Source of the DNA: an uncultured Helicobacteraceae bacterium
GTDB lineage: Bacteria > Campylobacterota > Campylobacteria > Campylobacterales > Helicobacteraceae
Assembly (NCBI GenBank): GCA_944323885.1
Contig: CALUUD010000001.1
Location: 62,001 to 126,000 of the forward strand
Direction of reading: 5' to 3'
Length of the DNA stretch: 64,000 nucleotides
Shown: positions 1 to 18,002 of the stretch, piece after piece
Numbering within the stretch: position 1 is the first letter of the stretch
How the letters are laid out: each line of letters starts with the position of its first letter
Translations under genes and position numbers: made by a program
Notes under the pieces: model-generated
The model's input: the letters and a program-made list of their open reading frames with translations, nothing else
The model's database searches: none
Told to the model about the DNA's origin: nothing

Positions 1-2181
1 CTGAGCAAGTTTCTTTACACCCATACCATATATAAGTCCAAAATTAATACTCTTTGCAATATTTCTATTATCCTTTGCTAAACTCTCACCAAATATTTTT
101 ACTGCAGTCTCTAGATGTATATCTTTTTCATTTATAAATGCTTCAACTAAATTCTTATCTTGAGAAAAATGTGCTAGCAATCTTAATTCAATTTGTGAAT
201 AATCTGCAGAAATCAAACTATATCCACCTCGTGCAACAAAGCCATATCTAATTTTTCTACCTATATCAGTCTTTACTGGAATATTTTGTAAATTAGGATT
301 TCTTGAACTAAGACGACCTGTGCTAGTACCAGTCTGTATAAATGAAGTATATATTCTATGATTTACATTTAAATTTATTATAGGGATTACATATGTACTA
401 AGAAGTTTATTTAATTCCCTATATTCTAATATATATGAGATGACAGGATGAGAATCTATAAGAGAATCTAATGTCTTTTCATCTGTGCTATATCCACTAC
501 TTTTTAATATTCTACCTTTTTTAAGATTTAATTGATTAAATAAAACATCACCTAATTGCTTAGTGGAATTTATATTAAACTCATTTCCAGTAATATTATA
601 GATAATACTGCTAACATTCTTTATTTTAGATTCAAGTTCTAACTTTAATTCATTAAAAAAAGATAAATCAATACCTATACCATTACATTCCATATCTGCC
701 AATACTCTAATAAATGGAAATTCCACTTTTTCTGCTATATTAATAAGATTAGTATCTAAGGTATTAATAAAATGATAATATAAAGCCAAACTACATACAG
801 AATCTTGAACTCCATACTTTGTAGCTATATCAATTGGCACACTAGCAAATGTATCATCTTTATTTACAATATCTTCAAATTTGATGGTGGTATAATTAAA
901 ATTCTTCTTTATTTGGAAATCAAGATTCAATATACTTGATGGATTCTCTAGCCAAGCAAATATTAAAGTATCGCTATAATTAGCAATTTCTAAACCAAAA
1001 TTCTTTTTTACTACAGCCATATCAAATTTTATATTATGACCTACTATATGATGCTTAAATAACTTATCCAAAGCTAATTTTGCATCAATCATAGATATTT
1101 GATTTTCTACTCCAAGATAAAAATGATTGATAGGAACATAATAACCAATATCAACAGATACCGCAAAAGAAAAACCAATAATATTTGCATTTTTTACATC
1201 AAGAGAATCAGTTTCTGTATCAAATGCAATAATACTATTTTTATCAATACTATCAATGATTTTATGCAATTCATTAGAATCTAATATTTTTATACATTCA
1301 AAATTTAACATATTATTTGAGAAAGTATGCAAATCCCTTTTGATCTTTGATAAAATATTTATATCATACTTTTTCAATTCATCTTCTATTAAAAACAATG
1401 GATTAGTACCAGGCTTCAAAGAAGTTGTCAAGTCAAATGAATTAAGCAAGTCACTTCTTAATCTTACAAGCTCCCTACTTTTATATGCAGAATCTTTGCC
1501 TTCAATAATTCTATTAATCAATTTTGGTGTCAGATAATCCTTGAGCAAAGGAATATTATCATAAATTCCATCAAGAGATTGAAAATTACTGATTAATTTT
1601 TGTGCAGTTTTTGCCCCGATACCTTTAATGCCAGATATATTATCACTTGAATCCCCAACAAGACTTTGATAATCAATAAATTGTTCTGGATATACTCCAA
1701 ACTTTTCAAAACACTCTTCTTTATAAATATTTCTTTTCTTTATTGGATCATATATATAAGTATTGACATCTATTAATTGATATAAATCTTTATCTACACT
1801 AACAATTCTTATAATCACATCTTTAACACAAGATTTAATAGATGCTATAGCATCATCAGCCTCATATCCATCAATAGATATATGTGGTAAATTCATTTTT
1901 TTAATCCATGAAATAGCAGTATCAATCTGGCTAGATAAATCTTCATCTATTTCAGGACGATTTGCTTTATAGGCATCAGAAATATCTTTTCTTACCTTTT
2001 TACCTTCACCTTCTAAAGCAAAAATAATGTAAGTTGAATCATCTTTATATAATTGATTTATTAAATTTGCAAAACCAAGTAAAACACCACTTGGCCTACC
2101 ATCTTTACTCTTCAACTTTGGCATAGCATAAAAATTTCTAAAAAAATAACCAAATGTATCAATAATAGATAGTATCTTCAT
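1..2181 (-). CDS. polA: DNA polymerase I, 3' end beyond window
   Basis: The frame is open from an ATG at 2181 to the window edge (727 codons), so the C-terminal part is missing. The product repairs and fills gaps in DNA and removes primers. The N-terminal 5'-nuclease domain reads through about residue 290. A 3'-5' exonuclease domain follows, with apparently intact motifs: DTETDSL, then NIKFD, then YGVQD. The polymerase domain shows motif A (ADYSQIELR) and motif B (KSINFGLIYG). The gene starts 4 bases after the xth stop, so the two are probably co-transcribed behind fusA. Confidence 0.96.
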   Translation of the reverse strand, partial: MKILSIIDTFGYFFRNFYAMPKLKSKDGRPSGVLLGFANLINQLYKDDSTYIIFALEGEGKKVRKDISDAYKANRPEIDEDLSSQIDTAISWIKKMNLPHISIDGYEADDAIASIKSCVKDVIIRIVSVDKDLYQLIDVNTYIYDPIKKRNIYKEECFEKFGVYPEQFIDYQSLVGDSSDNISGIKGIGAKTAQKLISNFQSLDGIYDNIPLLKDYLTPKLINRIIEGKDSAYKSRELVRLRSDLLNSFDLTTSLKPGTNPLFLIEDELKKYDINILSKIKRDLHTFSNNMLNFECIKILDSNELHKIIDSIDKNSIIAFDTETDSLDVKNANIIGFSFAVSVDIGYYVPINHFYLGVENQISMIDAKLALDKLFKHHIVGHNIKFDMAVVKKNFGLEIANYSDTLIFAWLENPSSILNLDFQIKKNFNYTTIKFEDIVNKDDTFASVPIDIATKYGVQDSVCSLALYYHFINTLDTNLINIAEKVEFPFIRVLADMECNGIGIDLSFFNELKLELESKIKNVSSIIYNITGNEFNINSTKQLGDVLFNQLNLKKGRILKSSGYSTDEKTLDSLIDSHPVISYILEYRELNKLLSTYVIPIINLNVNHRIYTSFIQTGTSTGRLSSRNPNLQNIPVKTDIGRKIRYGFVARGGYSLISADYSQIELRLLAHFSQDKNLVEAFINEKDIHLETAVKIFGESLAKDNRNIAKSINFGLIYGMGVKKLAQ

Positions 2182-2185
2182 TAAT

Positions 2186-2935
2186 TCAAATATCTAGAGT
2201 AATTCCAACTGGGCAATGATCACTTCCATAAATCTCGCTATAAATATTAGCTTCCTTTAAAGAATCTTTCAAAGAAGTAGATATCAAAAAATAATCAATC
2301 CTCCAACCAATATTTTTAGCACGAGAATTAGCCATGTATGACCACCAAGTATATGCATCAGTTTTATCAGGATAAAAATATCTATAACTATCAATAAATC
2401 CAGAACTAAGCAATATATCAAATTTCTCTCTTTCCTCTTTTGTAAAGCCTGCATTTTTTGTATTTTGTTTTGGATTTTTTAAATCAATTTCTTTATGGGC
2501 TACATTTAAATCACCACATAATACAACAGGTTTTTTTAAAGATAATAAATAAGACCTAAAATCATCCTCCCATTCCATTCTATAACCCAATCTATTAAGC
2601 TCTCGCTGAGAATTAGGAGTATATACATTAACTAAGTAAAAGGAATCAAATTCAAGAGTAATTACACGACCTTCATTGTCATGCTTGTCAATATCAATTC
2701 CACAAGATTGAGAAAGTGGTTTTATTTTAGAAAGTATAAGAGTACCAGAGTAGCCTTTTTTTAAAGCACTATTCCAAAAACTATAATAATTTGGAAAATC
2801 AAATATAGATTGCTCCTGTTGCATTTTAGTTTCTTGAATACAAAACAGATCAGAATCTACACTATTAAAAAAATCTTGAAATCCCTTATTCATACAGGCA
2901 CGAAGCCCATTGACATTCCAAGATATCAACTTCAT
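2186..2935 (-). CDS. xth: Exodeoxyribonuclease III (AP endonuclease)
   Basis: The 249-residue protein belongs to the Mg-dependent exonuclease III/APE1 family, which cuts DNA 5' to abasic sites in base-excision repair. Visible catalytic motifs are WNVNGLRA at the N terminus, the metal-binding glutamate in CIQETK, GDLNVAH in the middle, and GSDHCPV close to the C terminus, which carries the general-base histidine. Length matches bacterial ExoA/XthA. It starts 3 bases after the fusA stop and ends 4 bases before polA, which places two base-excision-repair enzymes at the tail of the translation operon. Confidence 0.95.
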   Translation of the reverse strand: MKLISWNVNGLRACMNKGFQDFFNSVDSDLFCIQETKMQQEQSIFDFPNYYSFWNSALKKGYSGTLILSKIKPLSQSCGIDIDKHDNEGRVITLEFDSFYLVNVYTPNSQRELNRLGYRMEWEDDFRSYLLSLKKPVVLCGDLNVAHKEIDLKNPKQNTKNAGFTKEEREKFDILLSSGFIDSYRYFYPDKTDAYTWWSYMANSRAKNIGWRIDYFLISTSLKDSLKEANIYSEIYGSDHCPVGITLDI

Positions 2936-2938
2936 AAA

Positions 2939-5017
2939 TTATGACTGCCTTTTTTCTATGATACCTTTTGCTATATTTGATGGGACCTCACCATAGTGAT
3001 CAAATTCCATACTATAACTTCCACGTCCTTGAGTAGCAGATCTTAGATCTGTAGAATACCCAAACATTTCAGCTAAAGGAACAAAAGCATTAACTATTTT
3101 AATACCCATTCTATCGTCCATGGAGTTAATCTGGCCTCTTCTTCTATTTAAGTCACCTATAACATCACCCATATACTCCTCAGGAACTTCAACTTCAACT
3201 TTTGTAATAGGTTCTAAAAGGACGGGAGATGCACTCTTTGATGCTTCTTTAAATGCCATAGATGCCGCAATTTTAAATGCCATCTCAGAACTATCAACAT
3301 CATGATAACTTCCATCATATAAAGTAACTTGAAAATCAACAACTGGATATCCAGCCAATACCCCACTTTGCATAGCTTCTTGAATACCTTTATCAACTGC
3401 TGGAATATATTCTTTTGGAATTACACCACCACTAATTTCGTTAATAAACTTATATCCGCTGCCTGGCTCTGTTGGCTCCATTTTAATAAATACATGACCA
3501 TACTGACCTCTACCACCGGATTGCTTAGCATATTTATACTCTTTTTGAACACTAGATCTAATAGTCTCCCTAAATGCAACTTGTGGTTGTCCAACTTCTG
3601 CTTCAACCTTAAATTCCCTCTTCATTCTATCAACAATAATCTCTAAATGAAGTTCACCCATACCAGATATAATTGTTTGACCTGTTTCTTCATCAGTTTT
3701 AACTCTAAAGCTTGGATCTTCTTCAGCTAATTTTGCCAATGCTAATGACATTTTTTCTTGATCTGCTTTTGTTTTTGGTTCAACAGCAATAGAAATAACT
3801 GGATCTGGAAACTCCATCCTCTCCAAAATCACTTGATCTTTTTCAGAACATAAAGTATCACCTGTTAATGTATCCTTTAATCCCACAAATGCACAAATCT
3901 CTCCAGAATATACTTCCTTGATATCTTCTCTTTTATTAGAGTGCATCTTTAAAAGTCTTCCAACTCTTTCTTTTGTTTTCTTTGTTGAATTATAAACATA
4001 GCTACCACTCTCAATAGATCCTCTATAAACCCTAACAAATGTTAATTGACCAACAAATGGATCTGTCATAATTTTAAATGCAAGACCAGCAAATTCACCA
4101 TTATCACCAGATTTTACTTGTATTTCTTCATCAGTCTTTGCATCTATACCTTTAATATCCGCAACCTCTGTAGGAGATGGCAAATAATCAATAACTGCAT
4201 CCAGAAGTGTTTGAACACCTTTATTTTTAAAACTAGAACCACAAAGCATAGGAACAATTGACATATTCAGACATCCAGCCTTTAAGCCTTTTTTAATTTC
4301 TTCTTTGCTTAATTCTTCACCATTTAAATATTTTTCCATCAAAGCTTCATCTTGTTCAGCAGCAGCTTCAATCATTTTTTCTCTATATGTGTTGACGATA
4401 TCATTCATATCATCTGGGATATCTAAAATATCATATTTAGCACCCATAGTTTCATCATTCCATATATAACTCTTCATCTCAACTAAATCAACCAAACCTT
4501 TAAAACTATCTTCTGCACCTATTGGAAGTGCAATTGGAACAGGTCTTGATTTTAATCTTTGAGAAATTTGATTTTCAACATTATAAAAGTTGGCACCAAT
4601 TCTATCCATTTTATTAACGAATACTAATCTTGGAACACCATATTTATTTGCTTGCCTCCAAACAGTTTCACTTTGAGGTTGAACCCCTCCAACAGAACAA
4701 AATACGGCAACTGCACCATCTAAAACGCGCATTGATCTCTCAACCTCAATTGTGAAATCCACATGCCCTGGAGTATCTATCAAGTTAATTTGATAATTTT
4801 TCCAAAAACAAGTCGTTGCAGCAGAAGTAATAGTGATACCTCTTTCCTTCTCTTGCTCCATCCAATCCATAGTAGCTGCACCATCATGAACTTCACCAAT
4901 CTTATGACTAACACCTGTATAAAACAAAATTCTCTCAGATGTAGTAGTTTTACCAGCATCAATATGTGCTGCAATACCTATATTTCTTAACATATGCAGT
5001 GGAGTTTTTCTTGCCAT
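2939..5017 (-). CDS. fusA: Elongation factor G
   Basis: This is the GTPase that drives ribosomal translocation and, with RRF, ribosome recycling. G1 (AHIDAGKTT, about residue 17), G3 (DTPGHVDF) and G4 (NKMD) are all present, and the five-domain length of 692 residues is standard. I chose the ATG at 5017 (MARKTP) over an in-frame start four codons upstream because GGAG lies 6-7 bases before it and other EF-G proteins begin this way. The gene follows rpsG by 12 bases in the rpsL-rpsG-fusA order. Confidence 0.98.
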   Translation of the reverse strand: MARKTPLHMLRNIGIAAHIDAGKTTTSERILFYTGVSHKIGEVHDGAATMDWMEQEKERGITITSAATTCFWKNYQINLIDTPGHVDFTIEVERSMRVLDGAVAVFCSVGGVQPQSETVWRQANKYGVPRLVFVNKMDRIGANFYNVENQISQRLKSRPVPIALPIGAEDSFKGLVDLVEMKSYIWNDETMGAKYDILDIPDDMNDIVNTYREKMIEAAAEQDEALMEKYLNGEELSKEEIKKGLKAGCLNMSIVPMLCGSSFKNKGVQTLLDAVIDYLPSPTEVADIKGIDAKTDEEIQVKSGDNGEFAGLAFKIMTDPFVGQLTFVRVYRGSIESGSYVYNSTKKTKERVGRLLKMHSNKREDIKEVYSGEICAFVGLKDTLTGDTLCSEKDQVILERMEFPDPVISIAVEPKTKADQEKMSLALAKLAEEDPSFRVKTDEETGQTIISGMGELHLEIIVDRMKREFKVEAEVGQPQVAFRETIRSSVQKEYKYAKQSGGRGQYGHVFIKMEPTEPGSGYKFINEISGGVIPKEYIPAVDKGIQEAMQSGVLAGYPVVDFQVTLYDGSYHDVDSSEMAFKIAASMAFKEASKSASPVLLEPITKVEVEVPEEYMGDVIGDLNRRRGQINSMDDRMGIKIVNAFVPLAEMFGYSTDLRSATQGRGSYSMEFDHYGEVPSNIAKGIIEKRQS

Positions 5018-5029
5018 CTTACACTCCAA

Positions 5030-5506
<477 letters not shown>

Positions 5507-5893
5507 TTACTTCTTAGATTCTGCTTTTGCTTTTTTTGCACCATACTTACTTCTAGATACTGTCCTCTTAGCAACCCCAGCTGTGTCAAGAGCACCTCTA
5601 ACTATATGATACTTAACACCAGGTAAGTCTTTAACCCTTCCACCTCTAACTAATACAATGGAGTGTTCTTGAAGATTATGGCCTTCTCCTGGAATATAGC
5701 TAATTACCTCTATTTTGCTTGTTAATTTTACTTTTGCAACTTTTCTTAATGCCGAGTTAGGCTTTTTAGGTGAAGTTGTATAAACACGAGTGCAAACACC
5801 TCTTCTTTGAGGACACTCCATTAATGCTGGCGATTTTGATTGTTTAGATACTTTTTTCCTCTCATTTCTTATTAGTTGATTTATAGTTGGCAC
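5507..5893 (-). CDS. rpsL: 30S ribosomal protein S12
   Basis: S12 sits at the decoding centre of the 30S subunit. The 128-residue product carries the conserved [12 protein letters not shown] and [10 protein letters not shown] segments. Lysines are present at the two positions where substitutions give streptomycin resistance in other bacteria, so the sequence looks wild type there. It follows rpoBC by 84 bases that contain stem-loops, and begins the rpsL-rpsG-fusA-xth-polA series. Confidence 0.98.
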   Translation of the reverse strand: MPTINQLIRNERKKVSKQSKSPALMECPQRRGVCTRVYTTSPKKPNSALRKVAKVKLTSKIEVISYIPGEGHNLQEHSIVLVRGGRVKDLPGVKYHIVRGALDTAGVAKRTVSRSKYGAKKAKAESKK

Positions 5894-5919
5894 GATTTTT
5901 CCTTATCAAAAATTTTAAA

Positions 5920-5969
5920 AATGCTTATTCTATATAATAGAATCTTTTATTTCTCTTAAAATAAGCATT
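5920..5969 (-). terminator. Overlapping stem-loops between rpoBC and rpsL
   Basis: On the minus strand, AATGCTTATT (5960-5969) pairs perfectly with AATAAGCATT (5920-5929) and is followed by a T-rich stretch. An inner dyad, ATTCTA (5938-5943) with TAGAAT (5927-5932), shares bases with the outer right arm. The two hairpins therefore cannot both form fully. This could be a partial terminator, an attenuator or an RNA processing site that sets rpsL-fusA output relative to rpoBC. That role is inferred. Confidence 0.5.
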
Positions 5970-5977
5970 CTATAAGT

Positions 5978-14647
<8,670 letters not shown>

Positions 14648-14671
14648 TCATAAAATAAGTAGTTTAGATTT

Positions 14672-14729
14672 CTTAAATATTTTAAATTTAATAAAAATAT
14701 TTTAAATAGCAATATTTAAAATATTTAAG
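14672..14729. repeat. Perfect 16-bp AT-only-type inverted repeat before rpoBC
   Basis: CTTAAATATTTTAAAT at 14672-14687 is repeated in perfect inverted orientation at 14714-14729, with a 26-base loop that is also AT-rich. It ends 33 bases upstream of the rpoBC start. In RNA it would form a weak but long stem in the rpoBC leader. A role in attenuation, processing or translation control is possible but not shown. Confidence 0.6.
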
Positions 14730-14743
14730 CATCCAATAAAAGT

Positions 14744-14769
14744 ATTCTAGAAGCCTTTGCTTCTAGAAT
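14744..14769 (-). terminator. Strong hairpin between rplL and rpoBC
   Basis: An 11-bp perfect stem (ATTCTAGAAGC at 14744-14754 with its complement at 14759-14769) has a 4-base loop. On the minus strand it is followed by ACTTTTATTGG, a weak U tract. Position and form suit the partial terminator/attenuator that often lies between rplL and rpoB and lowers polymerase relative to ribosomal protein synthesis. Confidence 0.6.
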
Positions 14770-14789
14770 TTAGAATAACAATAGCAAAA

Positions 14790-15167
14790 TTACTTAATTT
14801 CTACTTTTGCTCCAGCATCTTCAAGTTTTTTCTTAATATCCTCCGCCTCTTCTTTGCTTATACCTTCTTTTAATGTATGAGGAACTTGTTCAGTAGCATC
14901 CTTAGCCTCTTTTAAACCAAGACCTGTAACTTCTCTAACAACCTTAATCACATTAATTTTCTTATCACCACTATCTGTAATAATAACACTAAATTCAGTT
15001 TTTTCTTCTGCTGCCACACCAGCACCAGCACCAGCACCAGCACCAGCAACAACAGTTGGAGCAGCACTAACACCAAACTTTTCTTCAAACTCTTTAACTA
15101 ATTCCGATAACTCTAATACCGATAAATTAGAAATAAATTCTAAAACATCCTCTTTTGTTATAGCCAT
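14790..15167 (-). CDS. rplL: 50S ribosomal protein L7/L12
   Basis: L7/L12 forms the flexible ribosomal stalk that recruits translational GTPases. The 125-residue product has the N-terminal dimerisation domain, an Ala/Gly hinge (AGAGAGAGAG, about residues 42-51) and the conserved C-terminal domain ([16 protein letters not shown]). The hinge is encoded by a near-perfect direct repeat of GGT-GCT codons at about 15020-15045. It lies 30 bases after rplJ and is followed by the rplL-rpoBC hairpin. Confidence 0.98.
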   Translation of the reverse strand: MAITKEDVLEFISNLSVLELSELVKEFEEKFGVSAAPTVVAGAGAGAGAGVAAEEKTEFSVIITDSGDKKINVIKVVREVTGLGLKEAKDATEQVPHTLKEGISKEEAEDIKKKLEDAGAKVEIK

Positions 15168-15197
15168 TTTTATCTCCTAAATAATTTTAAAAATATT

Positions 15198-15674
15198 TTA
15201 AACTTCTTTACTTTTTCTTAAATTATCTAATCCTGTTACAAAGTATCTTGCTGGTGCAGTCCAAACAGATAATAACATACCTATCAACTCTTCCTTACTT
15301 GGTAATTTAGATATCGACTCTATATGATTAGTATCTACTATTTTACCATCAAAAAAACCAGCCTTGATAACAAACTTCTCCTTATTTGCATCTGCAAATT
15401 TTTGGGCACTCTTAGCTAAAGCTATTTGATCCTTTCCCCACAAAAAGATATTTGTATCTTTTAGTTCAATACCTTCAATATTAGCATTTTTAAATGCAAT
15501 ATTTGCTAATTTATTTTTAACTACCTGAACTTTAGAATCAGAATTTAATATATCTTTCCTTAATACTTCTAATTCCCTTACACTAAGTCCTTTGTAATCA
15601 CAAATGATAATATTAGAATCTAAAAAGCTAGAACTAAGCTGCTCAATAAGTTTAGACTTATCTTGCCTTGTCAT
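15198..15674 (-). CDS. rplJ: 50S ribosomal protein L10
   Basis: L10 anchors L7/L12 dimers to the 23S rRNA and, in many bacteria, represses its own operon as the L10-L12 complex. The 158-residue sequence begins [13 protein letters not shown] and contains [15 protein letters not shown] and the KNKLANIAF segment of the rRNA-binding domain. It has a very strong AGGAGG ribosome-binding site just before the ATG. The upstream leader can fold as expected for autogenous control. Confidence 0.97.
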   Translation of the reverse strand: MTRQDKSKLIEQLSSSFLDSNIIICDYKGLSVRELEVLRKDILNSDSKVQVVKNKLANIAFKNANIEGIELKDTNIFLWGKDQIALAKSAQKFADANKEKFVIKAGFFDGKIVDTNHIESISKLPSKEELIGMLLSVWTAPARYFVTGLDNLRKSKEV

Positions 15675-15687
15675 ATTTCCTCCTTTC

Positions 15688-15754
15688 AGACTAACCTATA
15701 CAAGGACTTTATATAATAAAGAATTAAGGACAATCCCCTTGTAGTCTTCAGTCT
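15688..15754 (-). promoter_or_regulatory. L10-type leader upstream of rplJ
   Basis: On the minus strand AGACT (15750-15754) and a nearby CTACAAGG segment can pair with CCTTGTATAG and AGTCT (15688-15692). This gives a long interrupted stem that ends immediately before the AGGAGG of rplJ. Placement and architecture match the L10-L12-binding leaders that give translational autoregulation in other bacteria. I folded it by hand only. Confidence 0.55.
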
Positions 15755-15771
15755 AAGATAAACAATAAGAA

Positions 15772-16473
15772 TTACTTAATATCAATCAACTCTTGAGAAT
15801 CTATTTCAACAGATGGACTCATAGTCAAAGATATAGATGTCTTCCTAATATATTTTCCCTTGGCACTTGCAGGTTTTAATCTATTAATAGTTTTCACTAA
15901 CTCAACCAAATTATCTTTTATCTTACTTGCTTCAAAACTAGCTTTACCAAGCGGAGCATGAATATTTCCTTTTTTATCAACTCTAAAATTCACTTGACCA
16001 CTTTTTGCATTGTTAACAGCCTTAGCAACATCTAAAGTTACAGTTCCTGTTTTTGGGTTTGGCATTAGCCCTTTAGGTCCTAATATTTTACCAACCTTAC
16101 CTACCATAGCCATCATATCTGGTGTTGCAATAACTATATCGAAATTTAGATTACCACCCCTAATTTCTTCTACAAGATCATCATCACCTACAATATCAGC
16201 ACCAGCATTTTTTGCTTCATCAGCCTTTAAACCTTTAGCAAATACAGCAACTCTAACTACCTTACCTGTACCATGAGGTAAAACAACAGCACCTCTAATC
16301 ATTTGATCAGCATGCCTTGGATCAACTCCAAGTTTCATAGCAATCTCAACAGTTTCATCAAATTTTGCAGAAGCTAACGACTTTACTAAAGTAGTAGCAC
16401 TATCTAAATCATAAACTTTACCCTTCTCAATTTTTGTTTGAAGGTTTTGCAATCTTTTAGCAATTCTTTTCAT
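15772..16473 (-). CDS. rplA: 50S ribosomal protein L1
   Basis: L1 binds 23S rRNA at the mobile L1 stalk that releases E-site tRNA, and can repress its own operon. The 233-residue product contains the family signature around [14 protein letters not shown] and ends in a typical [11 protein letters not shown] segment. The ATG at 16473 is preferred over an in-frame TTG four codons upstream, because GGGAG sits 7 bases before the ATG and overlaps the TTG. Confidence 0.97.
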   Translation of the reverse strand: MKRIAKRLQNLQTKIEKGKVYDLDSATTLVKSLASAKFDETVEIAMKLGVDPRHADQMIRGAVVLPHGTGKVVRVAVFAKGLKADEAKNAGADIVGDDDLVEEIRGGNLNFDIVIATPDMMAMVGKVGKILGPKGLMPNPKTGTVTLDVAKAVNNAKSGQVNFRVDKKGNIHAPLGKASFEASKIKDNLVELVKTINRLKPASAKGKYIRKTSISLTMSPSVEIDSQELIDIK

Positions 16474-16491
16474 AATAACTCCCAAAAAATA

Positions 16492-16917
16492 TTAATCAAG
16501 TATTTCTATACCCATACTTCTAGCACTACCAGATACTATTCTCTTAGCCGCTTCTAGATCATTAGCATTTAAATCTTCCATTTTAAGCTTAGCAATAGAT
16601 TCAATTTGACTTTGAGTAAGTTTGCCTATTTTATTTTTTAAAGGATTATCAGATCCCTTCTTGATGTTTGCTTCTTTCTTTATTAAATCCGTAACTGGTG
16701 GTTTTTTTGTAATAAAACTAAAACTTTTATCTTGGTAAACAGTAATGATAACTGGTATATTAAAATCTCCCATATCTTTTGTTTTTTCATTAAAAGCCTT
16801 ACAAAATTCCATAATATTTACACCTCTTTGACCAAGAGCTGGTCCAACTGGAGGTGAAGGATTAGCTTTACCTGCTGGAATCTGAAGTTTTAACTCACCT
16901 ACTATCTTTTTTGCCAT
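16492..16917 (-). CDS. rplK: 50S ribosomal protein L11
   Basis: L11 binds the GTPase-associated region of 23S rRNA together with L10. The 141-residue length is canonical. The N-terminal [19 protein letters not shown] segment and the C-terminal rRNA-binding part ending in [12 protein letters not shown] are clear. It lies 11 bases downstream of nusG and 18 bases before rplA. Confidence 0.98.
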   Translation of the reverse strand: MAKKIVGELKLQIPAGKANPSPPVGPALGQRGVNIMEFCKAFNEKTKDMGDFNIPVIITVYQDKSFSFITKKPPVTDLIKKEANIKKGSDNPLKNKIGKLTQSQIESIAKLKMEDLNANDLEAAKRIVSGSARSMGIEILD

Positions 16918-16928
16918 TTTAACTCTCC

Positions 16929-17459
16929 TTAAACTATTTTTTCTACTTGAGAATCCGAAATCTCAATTGGTGTATTTCTGCCAAAAATAGAAATATTTAA
17001 TTTCAATTTCCTGTGCTCCATATCATACTCTTCAACTGTTGCAGTAAAATTCAAAAATGCCCCATCAATAATACGAACAAATTCACCAGGTAAAAAAGAT
17101 ACTTTTGGTTTTGGAGCAGCACGATTGTAAACTTTTTCCAAAATAACATCAATATCTTTTTGACTTAGCGGTGTTGGCTTTTTTGATTCGCCAATAAAGC
17201 GACCTACTCTAGGCAATGATTGTATCATATGCCACAACTCAGTATTTAAATCAATTTTAATAAAAACATAACCTGGATATAAACTTCTTGCAGTTATTTT
17301 TCTTTTGTTATTTTTGAATTCCACTATATCTTCTGTGGGCACAACTATTTGCTCCATTTTATCCAATAACTTAGTTTCACGAAGCAGATTTTCAATTGCT
17401 AATTTTACCGATTTTTCACTACCAGAATATGTTTGAATTGCATACCATTCTAATGCCAT
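16929..17459 (-). CDS. nusG: Transcription termination/antitermination factor NusG
   Basis: NusG binds the RNA polymerase clamp and, through its KOW domain, couples to Rho or ribosomal S10. The 176-residue protein has the NGN domain at the N terminus ([12 protein letters not shown], then [10 protein letters not shown]) and a C-terminal KOW domain around [21 protein letters not shown]. It lies between secE and rplK as in most bacteria. Confidence 0.98.
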   Translation of the reverse strand: MALEWYAIQTYSGSEKSVKLAIENLLRETKLLDKMEQIVVPTEDIVEFKNNKRKITARSLYPGYVFIKIDLNTELWHMIQSLPRVGRFIGESKKPTPLSQKDIDVILEKVYNRAAPKPKVSFLPGEFVRIIDGAFLNFTATVEEYDMEHRKLKLNISIFGRNTPIEISDSQVEKIV

Positions 17460-17475
17460 AACATAACCTCAAACT

Positions 17476-17655
17476 TTATAAAATACTAGAAGCAATAGCA
17501 CCAAAAATAGCACCAACTAACGCTAAAAATAAAGCAATAACTGTAACAACAACAAGAACAGATATAGAAGCATTTCTAATTTGTTCTTTTGTTGGAAAGA
17601 TAACTTTATCTAACTCTTCTCTTGCCATTCTATAAAATACAAATAGCCTCTTCAT
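17476..17655 (-). CDS. secE: Preprotein translocase subunit SecE
   Basis: A 59-codon frame starts at the ATG at 17655 and stops at 17476. The product is MKRLFVFYRMAREELDKVIF followed by a PTKEQIRNAS hinge and a single hydrophobic helix of about 22 residues ending FGAIASSIL. This is the minimal SecE form: one amphipathic helix, a conserved W/F-P hinge and one membrane helix. The position directly before nusG supports it. SecE stabilises SecY in the inner-membrane translocon. Confidence 0.93.
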   Translation of the reverse strand: MKRLFVFYRMAREELDKVIFPTKEQIRNASISVLVVVTVIALFLALVGAIFGAIASSIL

Positions 17656-17726
17656 TAAATCTCCAAATTAATTATAGTGAAAACATATAGCTGTATCCAC
17701 AAATTCTGCTTAAATAACAACTTAAT

Positions 17727-17802
17727 TGGCAGGCCAGGAGGGACTCGAACCCCCAACAGTCGGTTTTGGAGACCGATGCTCTACCATTGGAGCTACTGAC
17801 CT
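17727..17802 (-). tRNA. trnW: tRNA-Trp (CCA anticodon)
   Basis: A full cloverleaf is visible. The acceptor AGGTCAG pairs with CTGGCCT, the anticodon loop reads CTCCAAA with anticodon CCA, the T loop is TTCGAGT, and a 3' CCA is encoded. The gene lies between rpmG and secE in the same direction, so it is read within the ribosomal-protein transcript. Confidence 0.95.
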
Positions 17803-17831
17803 AAAATATACGAGACTACCTCGTATATTTT
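17803..17831. terminator. 12-bp stem-loop between rpmG and tRNA-Trp
   Basis: AAAATATACGAG (17803-17814) pairs perfectly with CTCGTATATTTT (17820-17831) around a 5-base loop. It fills the gap between the rpmG stop and the 5' end of tRNA-Trp. The symmetry means it could work in either direction. Because secE-nusG and later genes lie downstream, it may be a partial terminator or a processing hairpin that helps release the tRNA. Confidence 0.5.
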
Positions 17832-17990
17832 TTAACTCTTAAGTTTTACCTCTTTATGAATAGTATGCTTATTTAATCTAGGGCAAAATTTCTTGAGCTC
17901 CAGTTTTTCTACATTTGTTTTAGCATTCTTTGTAGTGCTATAATTTATATCACCACATTCTACACATTTTAATCCAACTTTTATTTTCAT
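17832..17990 (-). CDS. rpmG: 50S ribosomal protein L33
   Basis: A 52-residue product begins [20 protein letters not shown] and ends HKEVKLKS, closely fitting bacterial L33. A CxxC pair is at residues 9 and 12. Only one cysteine is found in the second half (FCPRLNKH), so the second zinc-ligand pair looks incomplete. It lies 12 bases downstream of tuf and precedes tRNA-Trp and secE. Confidence 0.95.
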   Translation of the reverse strand: MKIKVGLKCVECGDINYSTTKNAKTNVEKLELKKFCPRLNKHTIHKEVKLKS

Positions 17991-18002
17991 AAAATATATT
18001 CC

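Noticed and set aside
3120-4990. Several short frames antisense to or overlapping fusA
   Set aside because: fusA is complete. These frames are by-products of a conserved AT-rich gene.
15020-15045. Direct repeat of GGT-GCT type codons in rplL as a mobile or regulatory repeat
   Set aside because: It encodes the Ala/Gly hinge that is normal for L7/L12.
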